Below are positions 35,744 to 44,179 of a stretch of 64,000 bases of DNA, piece after piece (positions within the stretch are counted from its first letter, which is position 1; every line of letters starts with the position of its first letter). The notes beneath the pieces are model-generated. The model was not told where the DNA came from and made no database searches. It saw only the letters and a program-made list of their open reading frames with translations. Location: NCBI RefSeq assembly GCF_024707505.1, contig NZ_CP102604.1, positions 434,001-498,000 on the forward strand, in the 5' to 3' direction. The DNA comes from Pantoea sp. SOD02. Its GTDB lineage: Bacteria > Pseudomonadota > Gammaproteobacteria > Enterobacterales > Enterobacteriaceae. Made by a program: the position numbers and the translations under genes.

Positions 35744-36781
35744 TTAAGCGGTGCGCTCTTCATTAAAGACCACACCGATCTGCTGCCGCACTGCATCCAT
35801 CGCGTTCAAGGTCGCCAGCGAGGTGGCAAGCGGACGCACAGGTGAGTCGGTCAGGCCCTGATGAATACACCAGGCGGTATGTTCGATTTCATGACTGAGC
35901 TGAATATAGCGATTAGCCGGTTCTTCCCAGCGCAGCGTGTGGCGGCCATCGCTGGAGGTCAGACGGAAGTTACCCGGCGCGTAAAACTGGCCGTCTAGAT
36001 AAAGCGTGGCATCACGACCGGCGATTACGGCGGTGCCAGGCGTGTTGCTGAACAGCGTGGTATTGAGCACCGAATGCATGCCGTTGGCGTGGGTCAGCAG
36101 CATCGACGCCTGTCCGTTGACGCCACCCGGCGCGGGCTGGCCCACGGCGGTAATGCTAGCGGGTGCACCGCCGACCAAAACACTCAATCCCAGCAGATAG
36201 CTGCCGAGATCCAGCATGGTGCCGCCTGCCAGGTCCGCATTGAAAATGCGGTGATCTTCTGTGAAGTACTCGCCATGATCGGCCAGCAGCGTGTGAAGAT
36301 CACCCAATGCGCCATCGGCTAACAGCTGGCGAATCACATCGTATTTCGGCGCAAAGTCGCACCACATCGCTTCAACGCACAGGCGCTGCTGCTGTTGTGC
36401 TGCCTGTTGCAGCTGCAAAGCTTGCTGCGCGTTGAGCGCCAGCGGTTTTTCAATCAGCACATGTTTGCCAGCCTGCAAGGTACGCAGACCGTCGCTGAAG
36501 TGATGATTATGCGGCGTGGCGATATACACCACATCGACATCGTTGCGGCTGAGCAACGTATCAATACCTTCCACCGCATGCGGGATTTCCCATTTAGTGG
36601 CAAAGGCTTGCGCTTTATCGAGGCTGCGCGAGGAGACCGCCACCAGCTGCTGCTGCGTATGGTGGCGCAGCGCGTTGGCAAAGTGATCGGCAATCCAGCC
36701 GGGCCCAACAATGCCCCAGCGCAGCGCAGGAATTTGATGGGCAGGATGACGACGCGGGACAGGTAAAGTGGTAGGGAACAT
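35744..36781 (-). CDS. Gfo/Idh/MocA family oxidoreductase
   Basis: A 345-residue NAD(P)-dependent dehydrogenase. Rossmann motif WGIVGPGWIADHFANAL, VYIATPHNHH and the catalytic-lysine motif HVLIEKPLALN are clear; the substrate domain has GGTMLDLGSYLLGLS. The first 20 residues (RRHPAHQIPALR) are an unusual basic leader. ATG 36781 follows GGAG. First gene of the unit that continues with the TIM-barrel isomerase. Confidence 0.9.
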   Translation of the reverse strand: MFPTTLPVPRRHPAHQIPALRWGIVGPGWIADHFANALRHHTQQQLVAVSSRSLDKAQAFATKWEIPHAVEGIDTLLSRNDVDVVYIATPHNHHFSDGLRTLQAGKHVLIEKPLALNAQQALQLQQAAQQQQRLCVEAMWCDFAPKYDVIRQLLADGALGDLHTLLADHGEYFTEDHRIFNADLAGGTMLDLGSYLLGLSVLVGGAPASITAVGQPAPGGVNGQASMLLTHANGMHSVLNTTLFSNTPGTAVIAGRDATLYLDGQFYAPGNFRLTSSDGRHTLRWEEPANRYIQLSHEIEHTAWCIHQGLTDSPVRPLATSLATLNAMDAVRQQIGVVFNEERTA

Positions 36782-37102
36782 GGTATCTCCGTTTATTCGA
36801 CCTTTTTAAGGCAGATCGCGTTAAATGTAGGAAGAGCCAACCGCAGTCTCTACTCTTTTTCTGATGCGAAACCATCAGCCTAAACCGCCTTTAATGCGCC
36901 AATAAATATCAAACATTTATTCTGAATGGTATGGAAATGAAATGGGTTGTTTCGTTTTTGCGAGGACGATCAAAATACTGAGAGATTCTCTATCACTCAA
37001 TGCCGTTTAATGATGATTTCTGCGTTTGAGGATTGGTGATTTATAGCGGGTTAGGGCATTATTTTTGATAATTTATTATCATTTTTAATCTGGAAATAGC
37101 GC
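36782..37102. promoter_or_regulatory. Divergent control region between Gfo and LacI genes
   Basis: A 321-base AT-rich gap. It contains GAGAGATTCTCTATCA near 36980 and the palindrome TGATAATTTATTATCA at 37066-37081, which ends 21 bases before the LacI start. No gene is credible here. Confidence 0.55.
37066..37081. promoter_or_regulatory. Probable LacI-family operator
   Basis: Perfect dyad TGATAA-TTTA-TTATCA immediately ahead of the LacI gene, in the place expected for autoregulation. It shares TGATA half-sites with the dyad at 38232. Confidence 0.55.
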
Positions 37103-38131
37103 ATGAGTAAAATCACTATGACCGCGATTGCCGCTGCCGCCGGTGTTGGCGTGGCGACCGTCGATCGCGTATTAAACCGTCGTGCGCCGGTGCGCGCCGC
37201 CACCGAACAGAAGGTGCTGGAAGCGGCCAATCGCCTCGGCTATCGCATCGGCAATGTGCCGCTGCTGAGCGGCATCTCGCCCGCCTTAAGCGTAACGCTG
37301 CGCATGGGCTTTATCCTGCTGTCAAAATCCTACTCGTTCTATCATTCCCTCACTGATGCGCTGCGCCAGCATACGCAGCCGTTTCATCCGGCAGGCTGCG
37401 AACCGCTGTTTACCTGGCACGACATTGATGATGTGGAAGCGGTGGTGGCCTCGCTGTATGCGCTGGCCGATCAGGTAGATGCCATTGGTTTAGTCGCGCT
37501 GGACCACCCGCTGATTCGCCATGCGATAGAAAACATATCGCGTCAGGGCGTGCGGGTTTATGCGTTGTTTTCCAACTTTTCACCGTGCGGCCACGCCGGT
37601 TATGTCGGTCTCGATAATCAGAAAGCCGGGCGCACTGCCGCGTGGATTGCCACGCATCTGCTGCATCAGCCGGGCTCGGTCGGCGTGCTGGTGGGCGACC
37701 ATCGCTTTATCTGCCAGGAGAGTAATGAGATCAGTTTCCGCTCCTATCTGCGCGAACAGGATAGCGCACGGCGTGTGCTGGAGCCGCTGAAGACCAATGA
37801 ATCGATTGATGGCGGCTACCGTTCCACGCGTCAGTTACTGGAAGAACATGCCGATTTGGCGCTGATCTTCGCGCCGTGCGGCGGCATTGAGGGCGTGATT
37901 CACGCGTTGCGCCAGCAGCCGCAGCGCAAGGTGGCGTTGATTTGTCATGGTCCGGTGAAAGAGGGCGAGCTGGCGCTGATTGATGGCACCATCACGGTGA
38001 TGATCCGCAATCGCATCGACGAAATGGCCATGCGTTTGGCGCAGATGGTGCAGCAGCATCATGCGGAGCCGGGCGATCATTTCACCCAGATCATCCTGCC
38101 GTTCGATATCGTCACGCGTGAAAACCTGTAA
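37103..38131 (+). CDS. LacI-family regulator (TVDRVLN type)
   Basis: A 342-residue repressor with N-terminal HTH TMTAIAAAAGVGVATVDRVLNRRAPV and a periplasmic-binding-like effector domain (YALADQVDAIGLVALDHPLI, VGLDNQKAGRTAAWIATHLL, DGTITVMIRNRIDEMA). Its recognition helix matches that of the regulator at 33747 over VGVATVDRVLN, so the two may read related operators. It diverges from the 35.7-kb Gfo gene and precedes the IolE-like operon. Confidence 0.9.
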   Translation: MSKITMTAIAAAAGVGVATVDRVLNRRAPVRAATEQKVLEAANRLGYRIGNVPLLSGISPALSVTLRMGFILLSKSYSFYHSLTDALRQHTQPFHPAGCEPLFTWHDIDDVEAVVASLYALADQVDAIGLVALDHPLIRHAIENISRQGVRVYALFSNFSPCGHAGYVGLDNQKAGRTAAWIATHLLHQPGSVGVLVGDHRFICQESNEISFRSYLREQDSARRVLEPLKTNESIDGGYRSTRQLLEEHADLALIFAPCGGIEGVIHALRQQPQRKVALICHGPVKEGELALIDGTITVMIRNRIDEMAMRLAQMVQQHHAEPGDHFTQIILPFDIVTRENL

Positions 38132-38144
38132 TACATTACAAAAA

Positions 38145-38210
38145 GGTCGCCATAAATGGCGACCCTACAAGGTTTGGTGCGGTTTTGTAGGGGCGCCATT
38201 TATGGCGACC
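38145..38210. repeat. REP pair (inverted)
   Basis: A - copy at 38145-38168 and a + copy at 38187-38210 (one change, GGGGCGCC), heads facing across 18 bases. This is the only intact pair between codirectional genes, just after the LacI stop. Confidence 0.85.
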
Positions 38211-38231
38211 AAACGGTGTCAATGCTGGAAT

Positions 38232-38248
38232 TGATAGATAATCTATCA
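38232..38248. promoter_or_regulatory. Probable LacI-family operator
   Basis: Perfect dyad TGATAGAT-A-ATCTATCA, 112 bases ahead of the IolE-like gene. A second, weaker dyad TTGAT-CGCT-ATCAA follows at 38269-38282. Both suit binding by the adjacent LacI protein. Confidence 0.6.
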
Positions 38249-38359
38249 TCATTGTGATAATAAATAACTTGATCGCTATCAAAAAATGAATATTTCATGG
38301 TTGTTTGTGATGAAATATTTATTTGATACTTGCGCTATCCACTACCGCAAGGAACGATC

Positions 38360-39283
38360 ATGACTATTCATATTGCTAACGCGCCCTGTAGCTGGGGCGT
38401 TGATGACCCGAAAAATCCTTTCCTGCCGCCGTGGCAGAAAGTCCTGAGTGAAGCGTCACAGGCCGGTTATAAAAGCATTGAGCTGGGCCCGTGGACCTAT
38501 CTGCCGGTTGAACCTGCCGAACTGCGCCAGCAGCTGGAAGCGCATGATCTGTCGCTGGTGGCGGGCACCATTTTTGATGATTTGGTGAGTGAAGCCAATT
38601 TCCCGGCGATGGTTGAGTTGACGCACAACATCTGCCGCAACTTGTCGCTGGTGCCGACCGCCACCAAAACCCATGCGGACAACAAACCTGCGCCTTATCT
38701 GGTCATTATCGACTTCGGCAATCCAGAACGCGCCAAATACGCCGGTCAATCCGACAAGGCGCCGCGCCTGCCAGATGAAGATTGGCAGCGCATGATGCAA
38801 CACATCACCACGCTGAGTCAGATTGCCTGGAACGAATATGGCGTGCGCGCGGTGATCCATCCGCATGCCGGCGGCTGCATTGAGTTCGCTGACGAGCTGC
38901 AACAGCTGGTGGAAGACATCCCGCACGAGGTAGCCGGTTTGTGCCTCGACACCGGCCACCTTTACTACTCCGGCATGGATCCGATTCCTTACCTCAGCCG
39001 CTATTGGGATCGCATCGATTATCTGCACTTCAAAGACGTTAACGACGCGGTGTGGCGCGACGTGATTGCGCGCGGCGTCGATTTCTTTGCTGCCTGCGCA
39101 GAAGGCGTAATGTGCCCGATTGGCAAAGGGGCGATTGATTATCCTGCGGTACGCGCCTTCCTGGCAGAGCGCAATTATCAGGGCTGGATCACCGTCGAGC
39201 AGGAGCGCGATCCGCGTGATGCCGACACCAGCCTGCGTGACGTCACCGCCAGCCTGCACTATTTGCAATCGGTCGGATTCTGA
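38360..39283 (+). CDS. IolE/MocC-like inosose dehydratase or isomerase
   Basis: A 307-residue TIM barrel. IHIANAPCSWGVDDP at the N terminus matches the IANAPCSWGV opening of IolE (scyllo-inosose dehydratase) and rhizopine MocC. Metal-site strands include AVIHPHAGGCIEF, GLCLDTGHLYYSGMDP, YLHFKDVNDAVWRD and GWITVEQERDP. ATG 38360 follows AAGGAA. The Gfo/Idh gene begins ten bases after the stop. Substrate is most likely an inositol or similar cyclic polyol. Confidence 0.88.
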   Translation: MTIHIANAPCSWGVDDPKNPFLPPWQKVLSEASQAGYKSIELGPWTYLPVEPAELRQQLEAHDLSLVAGTIFDDLVSEANFPAMVELTHNICRNLSLVPTATKTHADNKPAPYLVIIDFGNPERAKYAGQSDKAPRLPDEDWQRMMQHITTLSQIAWNEYGVRAVIHPHAGGCIEFADELQQLVEDIPHEVAGLCLDTGHLYYSGMDPIPYLSRYWDRIDYLHFKDVNDAVWRDVIARGVDFFAACAEGVMCPIGKGAIDYPAVRAFLAERNYQGWITVEQERDPRDADTSLRDVTASLHYLQSVGF

Positions 39284-39293
39284 GGAGAACAGC

Positions 39294-40463
39294 ATGATTA
39301 ACGGCATTAAAGCTCTGGATCGCTCGCTGCGCTGGGGCATGGTCGGCGGCGGCGGCACCAGCCAGATTGGGTATATTCACCGTTCGGCGGCCACACGTGA
39401 CAACAACTTCACGCTGCTGGCGGGCGCCTTTGATATCAACGCCGAGCGCGGCCGCGCCTTTGGCACCTCGCTGGGTATTGACGCCGAGCGCTGCTATGCG
39501 GATTACGAAACGATGTTTGCGGCAGAAGCGGCGCGTCCGGACGGCATTGAAGCGGTGTCGATCGCTACGCCTAACAATACGCACTTCACCATCTGCCGCG
39601 CCGCGCTCAATGCGGGTTTGCATGTGGTGTGCGAAAAGCCACTGTGTTTCACCGCCGCCGAAGCCGATGAGCTGGAACAGCTGTGCGCCGAGAAGAAGAA
39701 AATCATCGGCGTGACCTACGGTTATGCTGGCCATCAGCTGATTCATCAGGCGCGCGAGATGATTGCGGAAGGTTTGCTGGGCGAGATCCGCATCATCAAC
39801 ATGCAGTTCGCGCATGGCTTCCATAACGAAGCGGTTGAATTGCAGAACGAAAGCACCAAGTGGCGCGTCGATCCGCGTTTCGTCGGGCCGAGCTATGTGC
39901 TGGGCGATTTGGCGACGCATCCGCTGTTTATCGCTGAAACCATGGTGCCGCATCTGCAGGTGAAACGCCTACTGTGCAGCCGCCAGAGTTTTGTCAAAAC
40001 CCGTGCGCCGCTGGAGGATAACGCCTTCGTGATGATGGAGTACGACAACGGCGCGGTTGGCACCATGTGGGCATCAGCGGTGAACTGTGGTTCGATGCAC
40101 GGCCAGAAAGTGCGGGTGATCGGCGAGAAAGCCAGCCTTGAGTGGTGGGACGAACAGCCGAATCAGCTGCGCTATGAAGTGCAGGGCGAGCCGGTGCAGA
40201 TTCTTGAGCGCGGCATGGGTTATCTGCATCAAAGCGCGCTGGCGGACGACCGTATTGGCGGCGGGCATCCGGAAGGATTGTTTGAAGCCTGGTCCAATCT
40301 TTATCGCCGTTTTGCGCTGGCAATGGATGCCACCGATCGTGGCGATCTGGCGTTCCTCAAGGACTTTTGGTATCCCGGCGCGCATGCCGGTTTGATGGGC
40401 GTACGTTGGGTGGAACAGTGCGTGAAATCCGCCGATGCGGGTGCGGTGTGGGTGGATTGTTGA
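39294..40463 (+). CDS. Gfo/Idh/MocA family oxidoreductase
   Basis: A 389-residue dehydrogenase. The Rossmann motif has the variant GMVGGGGTSQIGYIHRSA, followed by AVSIATPNNTH, the catalytic-lysine motif HVVCEKPLCF and the substrate-domain DLATHPLFIAETMVP. This long form resembles scyllo-inositol/inosose dehydrogenases. GAGGAG lies seven bases before ATG 39294. Second gene of the IolE-like operon. Confidence 0.9.
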   Translation: MINGIKALDRSLRWGMVGGGGTSQIGYIHRSAATRDNNFTLLAGAFDINAERGRAFGTSLGIDAERCYADYETMFAAEAARPDGIEAVSIATPNNTHFTICRAALNAGLHVVCEKPLCFTAAEADELEQLCAEKKKIIGVTYGYAGHQLIHQAREMIAEGLLGEIRIINMQFAHGFHNEAVELQNESTKWRVDPRFVGPSYVLGDLATHPLFIAETMVPHLQVKRLLCSRQSFVKTRAPLEDNAFVMMEYDNGAVGTMWASAVNCGSMHGQKVRVIGEKASLEWWDEQPNQLRYEVQGEPVQILERGMGYLHQSALADDRIGGGHPEGLFEAWSNLYRRFALAMDATDRGDLAFLKDFWYPGAHAGLMGVRWVEQCVKSADAGAVWVDC

Positions 40464-40484
40464 GATTGGTGCGGTGGTTGGCAA

Positions 40485-40552
40485 GGTCGCCATGAATGGC
40501 GACCCTACAGAGGATTGGCGCGTTTTTCGTAGGGTCGCCATTTATGGCGACC
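40485..40552. repeat. REP pair (inverted)
   Basis: A - copy at 40485-40508 and a + copy at 40529-40552, heads facing across 20 bases, between convergent genes. Confidence 0.85.
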
Positions 40553-40558
40553 TGAAAT

Positions 40559-41296
40559 TCAGTGTGAACGCAAATCGCTGAGAAAGCGCTGCGCGCGCGG
40601 GTGCTGCGGTTGGGTGAAGAACTGTTCCGGCTGTGATTTCTCCAGAATCTGTCCCTGATCCATAAACCAGATGGTATCCGCCACTTCACGGGCAAAGTTC
40701 ATCTCGTGGGTGACGCACATCATCGTCATTCCTTCCTGCGCCAGACCGCGCATCACCGATAACACTTCGCCAACCATCTCTGGATCGAGCGCCGAAGTCG
40801 GTTCATCGAACAGCATCACCGGCGGCTTCATCGCCAGCGCTCGGGCAATCGCCACGCGCTGCTGCTGGCCGCCAGACAACTGCGCCGGATAGGCATCGGC
40901 TTTATGCGCTAAGCCGACGCGCTCCAGCAATTCACCGGCCTGACGACGTGCCTCGCTGCGCTTCACGCCCAGCACTTTCATCGGCGACATCATGATGTTC
41001 TCGGCCACCGACACATGCGGGAACAGGTTGAAGCTCTGAAACACAAAGCCGATGCGCGTGCGCAGTTGATTGAGGCGCGTGCTGCTGCCGTGAATATCGG
41101 TGCCATCAAACACGATCTGGCCGTCATCGATGGGTTCCAGGCGGTTAACGGTGCGGATCAGCGTCGATTTTCCCGAACCGGACGGGCCGCACACTACCAC
41201 CACTTCACCGGGATTAATCTCGGCGCTCAGGTTGGTCAGCGCCTGATACGCGCCGTACCATTTGTTGACCTGATTAAACATGATCATCGGTCCCAT
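40559..41296 (-). CDS. Polar amino-acid ABC importer ATPase
   Basis: A 245-residue GlnQ-type ATPase. Walker [10 protein letters not shown], signature [15 protein letters not shown], Walker [15 protein letters not shown] and switch His [13 protein letters not shown] are intact. ATG 41296 has AAGGAA upstream. Last gene of the SDR-permease-permease-ATPase unit. No binding protein is in this unit; the one at 49704 beside the oxoprolinase genes is the likely partner. Confidence 0.93.
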   Translation of the reverse strand: MGPMIMFNQVNKWYGAYQALTNLSAEINPGEVVVVCGPSGSGKSTLIRTVNRLEPIDDGQIVFDGTDIHGSSTRLNQLRTRIGFVFQSFNLFPHVSVAENIMMSPMKVLGVKRSEARRQAGELLERVGLAHKADAYPAQLSGGQQQRVAIARALAMKPPVMLFDEPTSALDPEMVGEVLSVMRGLAQEGMTMMCVTHEMNFAREVADTIWFMDQGQILEKSQPEQFFTQPQHPRAQRFLSDLRSH

Positions 41297-41305
41297 GCGG
41301 TTTCC

Positions 41306-42067
41306 TTATTGCGAAGAGGTTTTAGTCAGCATCACCGCGGGCGCCACGCTGGACGTTGGTAGCGGCGGTTGACGACGTTTCTGCGCAATGTGCGCTTCGA
41401 GTTTATTGGCCAGCCAGGTAAGGCTGAAGCAGATGAGGTAATAGCTCAGCGCCACAATGGCGAACACCTGGAACGGTTTGGTCAGCAGCTGATTGCTCAC
41501 CTGATTGGCAGCAAAAGTCAGCTCCGGCACGTTGATCACGTAGCCGAGCGTACTGTCTTTGATGATCGACACCAGTTGGCTAACCAGGCTGGGTAAGGTA
41601 TTGAACAGCGCCTGCGGCAGAATCACCAGACGCAGGGTTTTCAGGTGGCTCATGCCCAACGCGCGCGAGGCTTCGTATTGGCCGTGCGGCAACGCCTGAA
41701 TGCCGCCGCGCACGATCTCCGCAATATAGGCACTTTCATAGATCACCAGCGTACACAGCATGGTGGCGAAGCCGCTGATGTTGTGGCCAATCAGCAGCGG
41801 CACACAGAAGTAAGTCCAGAACACCACCATCATCAGCGGGATGCCGCGCAGCAGGTAAACCCAGCCGGTGGCGGGCCAGCTCAGCCAGCGCCATGGCGAC
41901 AGACGCGCCAGGCCTAGCAGCACACCAATCGGAAACGCCAGCAGCACCGCCAGCACCGAGATCAACAGCGTACAGAGCACGCCGCCAATCGGACCGTTCG
42001 GGTATTGGCCCATCAACAGCAGCATGCCGTTGTCATGCAAAATGGTGAAAATCTCAAACATCGCCAT
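41306..42067 (-). CDS. Polar amino-acid ABC importer permease
   Basis: A 253-residue HisM/GlnP-type permease with about five helices. The EAA loop YEASRALGMSHLKTLRLVILPQAL docks the ATPase, and TGWVYLLRGIPLMMVVFWTYF is the conserved N-terminal domain region. Start overlaps the stop of the other permease (TAATG). The C-terminal tail is longer and more polar than usual. Confidence 0.92.
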   Translation of the reverse strand: MAMFEIFTILHDNGMLLLMGQYPNGPIGGVLCTLLISVLAVLLAFPIGVLLGLARLSPWRWLSWPATGWVYLLRGIPLMMVVFWTYFCVPLLIGHNISGFATMLCTLVIYESAYIAEIVRGGIQALPHGQYEASRALGMSHLKTLRLVILPQALFNTLPSLVSQLVSIIKDSTLGYVINVPELTFAANQVSNQLLTKPFQVFAIVALSYYLICFSLTWLANKLEAHIAQKRRQPPLPTSSVAPAVMLTKTSSQ

Positions 42068-42762
42068 TACCTCGCATAGACGCGCTGGAAGCGGCGGGCC
42101 AGCAGTGCGCCAAGGCCCATCAGCAGTAGGGAGAAGAACAGATAGCCCACGGTCGCCACGATGTAGGATTCGAAGGTACGGAACGTTTGGTTCTCAATAT
42201 CGCGCGTCACATAGGTCAGATCCGCCACGCCAATCACCATCGCCAGGCTGGTGTTTTTAAACAGCAGCACCGTGTGGTTGATCACCGCGGGCAGCGCGTT
42301 GCGAATGCCCTGCGGCAGAATCACGCCGCGCATGGCGCGCACGTAGCTCATGCCGAGTGCGCGCGCGGCTTCGTTCTGGCCGTCGGGAATGGCGCGCAGG
42401 CCGCTGCGGATATCTTCGGAGAAGTACGCCGCCTGGCACAGGCCCAGCGCGGTGAGGGAGAACAGGAACTCGGCGTTGTAGTTGTTGATCCACATTTGCA
42501 GCGCTTCCGGCAGCAGCGTGGGAATGGCGAAGTACCACATCATCAACTGGATCAGCGTCGGCACGTTGCGGTGATAAGAGACATAGGCTTTGACCAGCCC
42601 GACCGCGATGCGGTTTTCAGTCAGGCGGATCACCACCAAAATCAGCGCCAGCACCATTGCCAGCAGCCAGGCACCCAACGCCAGTTCAAGGGTGATCACC
42701 GTTCCGTCAACGATCATCTGGCCGTATTGGCCGGTTATCACACTGCTGAAATCGAGAGCCAT
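42067..42762 (-). CDS. Polar amino-acid ABC importer permease
   Basis: A 231-residue permease with five helices. AYVSYHRNVPTLIQLMMWYF is the conserved opening region and NEAARALGMSYVRAMRGVILPQGI is the EAA loop. It pairs with the 253-residue permease to form a heterodimer for a polar or acidic amino acid or derivative. It begins 22 bases after the SDR stop. Confidence 0.92.
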   Translation of the reverse strand: MALDFSSVITGQYGQMIVDGTVITLELALGAWLLAMVLALILVVIRLTENRIAVGLVKAYVSYHRNVPTLIQLMMWYFAIPTLLPEALQMWINNYNAEFLFSLTALGLCQAAYFSEDIRSGLRAIPDGQNEAARALGMSYVRAMRGVILPQGIRNALPAVINHTVLLFKNTSLAMVIGVADLTYVTRDIENQTFRTFESYIVATVGYLFFSLLLMGLGALLARRFQRVYAR

Positions 42763-42784
42763 TTTGTTACCTCATGGTCGCATA

Positions 42785-43537
42785 TTACGCGCTGTGGTCG
42801 CCCGGTCGCATGGTGGAAAGACCGCCCGGCACCTGCAGCGTTGGGGTGATTTCGATATTGCCGATATTCACCGCCAGCGGTGCCGCGAGCGCGAAGGCGA
42901 CGCAGTCGGCGATATCTTTGGCCTGCGGCAGTTCAAAGCCATCAATGAAGCGGCGGCGCGCCTCTTCGTGATCGCCTGACACGTTGCCGAAGATATCGGT
43001 GGCGACGCGGCCCGGACAGATTTCGGTGATGCGCACGCGCGCGCCGTAGCAATCGACGCGCAGCTGGCGCGAAAGGGCATGCACACCGGCTTTAGTGGCG
43101 TGATATACCGAGTTGCCGTTGAAGTTGTAGATGGCAGCAATCGAGGTGATGTTGAAGACGTGGCCGCGATCGCGTTTCACCATGCCCGGCACCAGCAAGC
43201 GGCACAGATGCAGCACCGCGCGCAGATTGACGTCGACCTGGGTTTCAATCACGTTCTCGTCGGCATCAAGGATCGATCCCGGATGCGACAGGCCCGCGTT
43301 GTTGACCAGAATGTCGATTTCGAGATTTTTGCACAGCGCGGTCAGCGCGTTGACGTCGCTGACATCCACCGCATGCGGAATACAGCCGGTACGATCGGCC
43401 AGCGCCGCCAGCTGCTCTTTACGGCGCGCCACCGCGTGCACGGTGATGCCCTCTTTGCACAAGCGCTCAACGATCGCTTCGCCCATTCCCGCGGATGCGC
43501 CGGTTACCAGCGCGGTTTTGTAATCTGAAAATGGCAT
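42785..43537 (-). CDS. Short-chain dehydrogenase, YdfG-like
   Basis: A 250-residue SDR. Cofactor motif VTGASAGMGEAIVERLC, catalytic YHATKAGVHAL with Tyr and Lys, NNAGLSHPG and RITEICPGRVATDIFG are all present. The Arg-rich start of the second strand (VARRKEQL) indicates NADP(H). YdfG-type enzymes oxidise hydroxy amino acids such as serine or 3-hydroxy acids. It leads the amino-acid ABC operon and has a Nac-like site about 80 bases upstream. Confidence 0.88.
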   Translation of the reverse strand: MPFSDYKTALVTGASAGMGEAIVERLCKEGITVHAVARRKEQLAALADRTGCIPHAVDVSDVNALTALCKNLEIDILVNNAGLSHPGSILDADENVIETQVDVNLRAVLHLCRLLVPGMVKRDRGHVFNITSIAAIYNFNGNSVYHATKAGVHALSRQLRVDCYGARVRITEICPGRVATDIFGNVSGDHEEARRRFIDGFELPQAKDIADCVAFALAAPLAVNIGNIEITPTLQVPGGLSTMRPGDHSA

Positions 43538-43615
43538 CTGCCTCTCCTCGTTATGGCGTCTTTTGACTGTATGCAGTTATGCCGCAAGGGCATAAGACAT
43601 AAAAATTTTGAGGCA

Positions 43616-43630
43616 ATAAGCGCCCCTTAT
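43616..43630 (-). promoter_or_regulatory. Candidate Nac binding site upstream of SDR-ABC operon
   Basis: ATAAG-CGCCC-CTTAT fits ATA-N9-TAT and is a perfect five-base dyad. It is 79-93 bases ahead of the SDR start. A similar dyad recurs at 44165. Confidence 0.5.
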
Positions 43631-43641
43631 AACCCTGTTCG

Positions 43642-43660
43642 CTCACCATTTATGGCGACC
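43642..43660 (+). repeat. Degenerate REP remnant
   Basis: Only the loop and right arm (CCATTTATGGCGACC) remain, abutting the 3' end of the carrier-like gene. Confidence 0.55.
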
Positions 43661-44066
43661 GAAACGTCAACACGTCCTCGTCATACTCCACCGCAGACAA
43701 ATGCTCAGCCACGAACGACTGCACCGTGCCACTATCCGGACTGATCACCGGCACATACAGCGGCCCAACCTGCACCAGCGCCACCACCTCACCGGCGACG
43801 ATCTGCTGGCCGGGCGCGACAAAATCCTGCTGGCTATGCGGATGGCGGCGCAGCAGCGTGCCGGGCATCGGGGCGCCGATGCGTTGCGTGATGGAGGAGA
43901 TTTCAGTGGCGGGAACTATTGCAGGCGCGGGCGCGGCTGGCGTGGCGGCGAAGGTCAACCGCACCGACCAGTGCTTGCCATCGAGCGCCAGGCTGTTTAG
44001 CCCGGAGGATTGCATCTTGCGCGCCAGCGCGCGCAGCGTCGGCAGCGGTATTGCGGTTTTATCCAT
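43650..44066 (-). CDS. Biotin-carrier-like protein lacking the biotinyl lysine
   Basis: A 138-residue protein built like AccB. An N-terminal helix (LRALARKMQSSGLNSL), a Pro/Ala linker (residues 40-52) and a C-terminal biotinyl domain from APMPGTLL to the end. VEYDEDVLTF and SPDSGTVQSF align well with BCCP, but the beta-turn that should read AMKM reads QVGPLYV, so residue 102 is Pro instead of Lys. No biotin carboxylase gene accompanies it. Related clusters often pair pxp genes with accB/accC homologues. Start at ATG 44066; the 14 codons upstream are in frame but unneeded. It may be a vestige or a repurposed scaffold. Confidence 0.82.
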   Translation of the reverse strand: MDKTAIPLPTLRALARKMQSSGLNSLALDGKHWSVRLTFAATPAAPAPAIVPATEISSITQRIGAPMPGTLLRRHPHSQQDFVAPGQQIVAGEVVALVQVGPLYVPVISPDSGTVQSFVAEHLSAVEYDEDVLTFRSP

Positions 44067-44164
44067 GGAATTCCCGTCAAAGCGAAACACGCCCGCCACA
44101 GCGGGCAAAATCGTAATCTAGCGCGTTCGCAATACGGGCAGTAAGAGGGTTTCGCTTTGCGGCA

Positions 44165-44179
44165 ATAAGCGGGACTTAT
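44165..44179 (-). promoter_or_regulatory. Candidate Nac binding site upstream of the carrier-like gene
   Basis: ATAAG-CGGGA-CTTAT fits ATA-N9-TAT and is a perfect dyad overlapping the end of nac, about 100 bases before the carrier-like gene start. Confidence 0.5.

Noticed and set aside
38456..39358. 300-codon open frame opposite the IolE-like gene
   Set aside because: Antisense shadow; the + strand frame has clear family motifs.
43613..43627. Sigma-54-like sequence ahead of the SDR-ABC operon
   Set aside because: GG-N10-GC spacing is right but only part of the -24 element matches, and it overlaps the better ATA-N9-TAT dyad.
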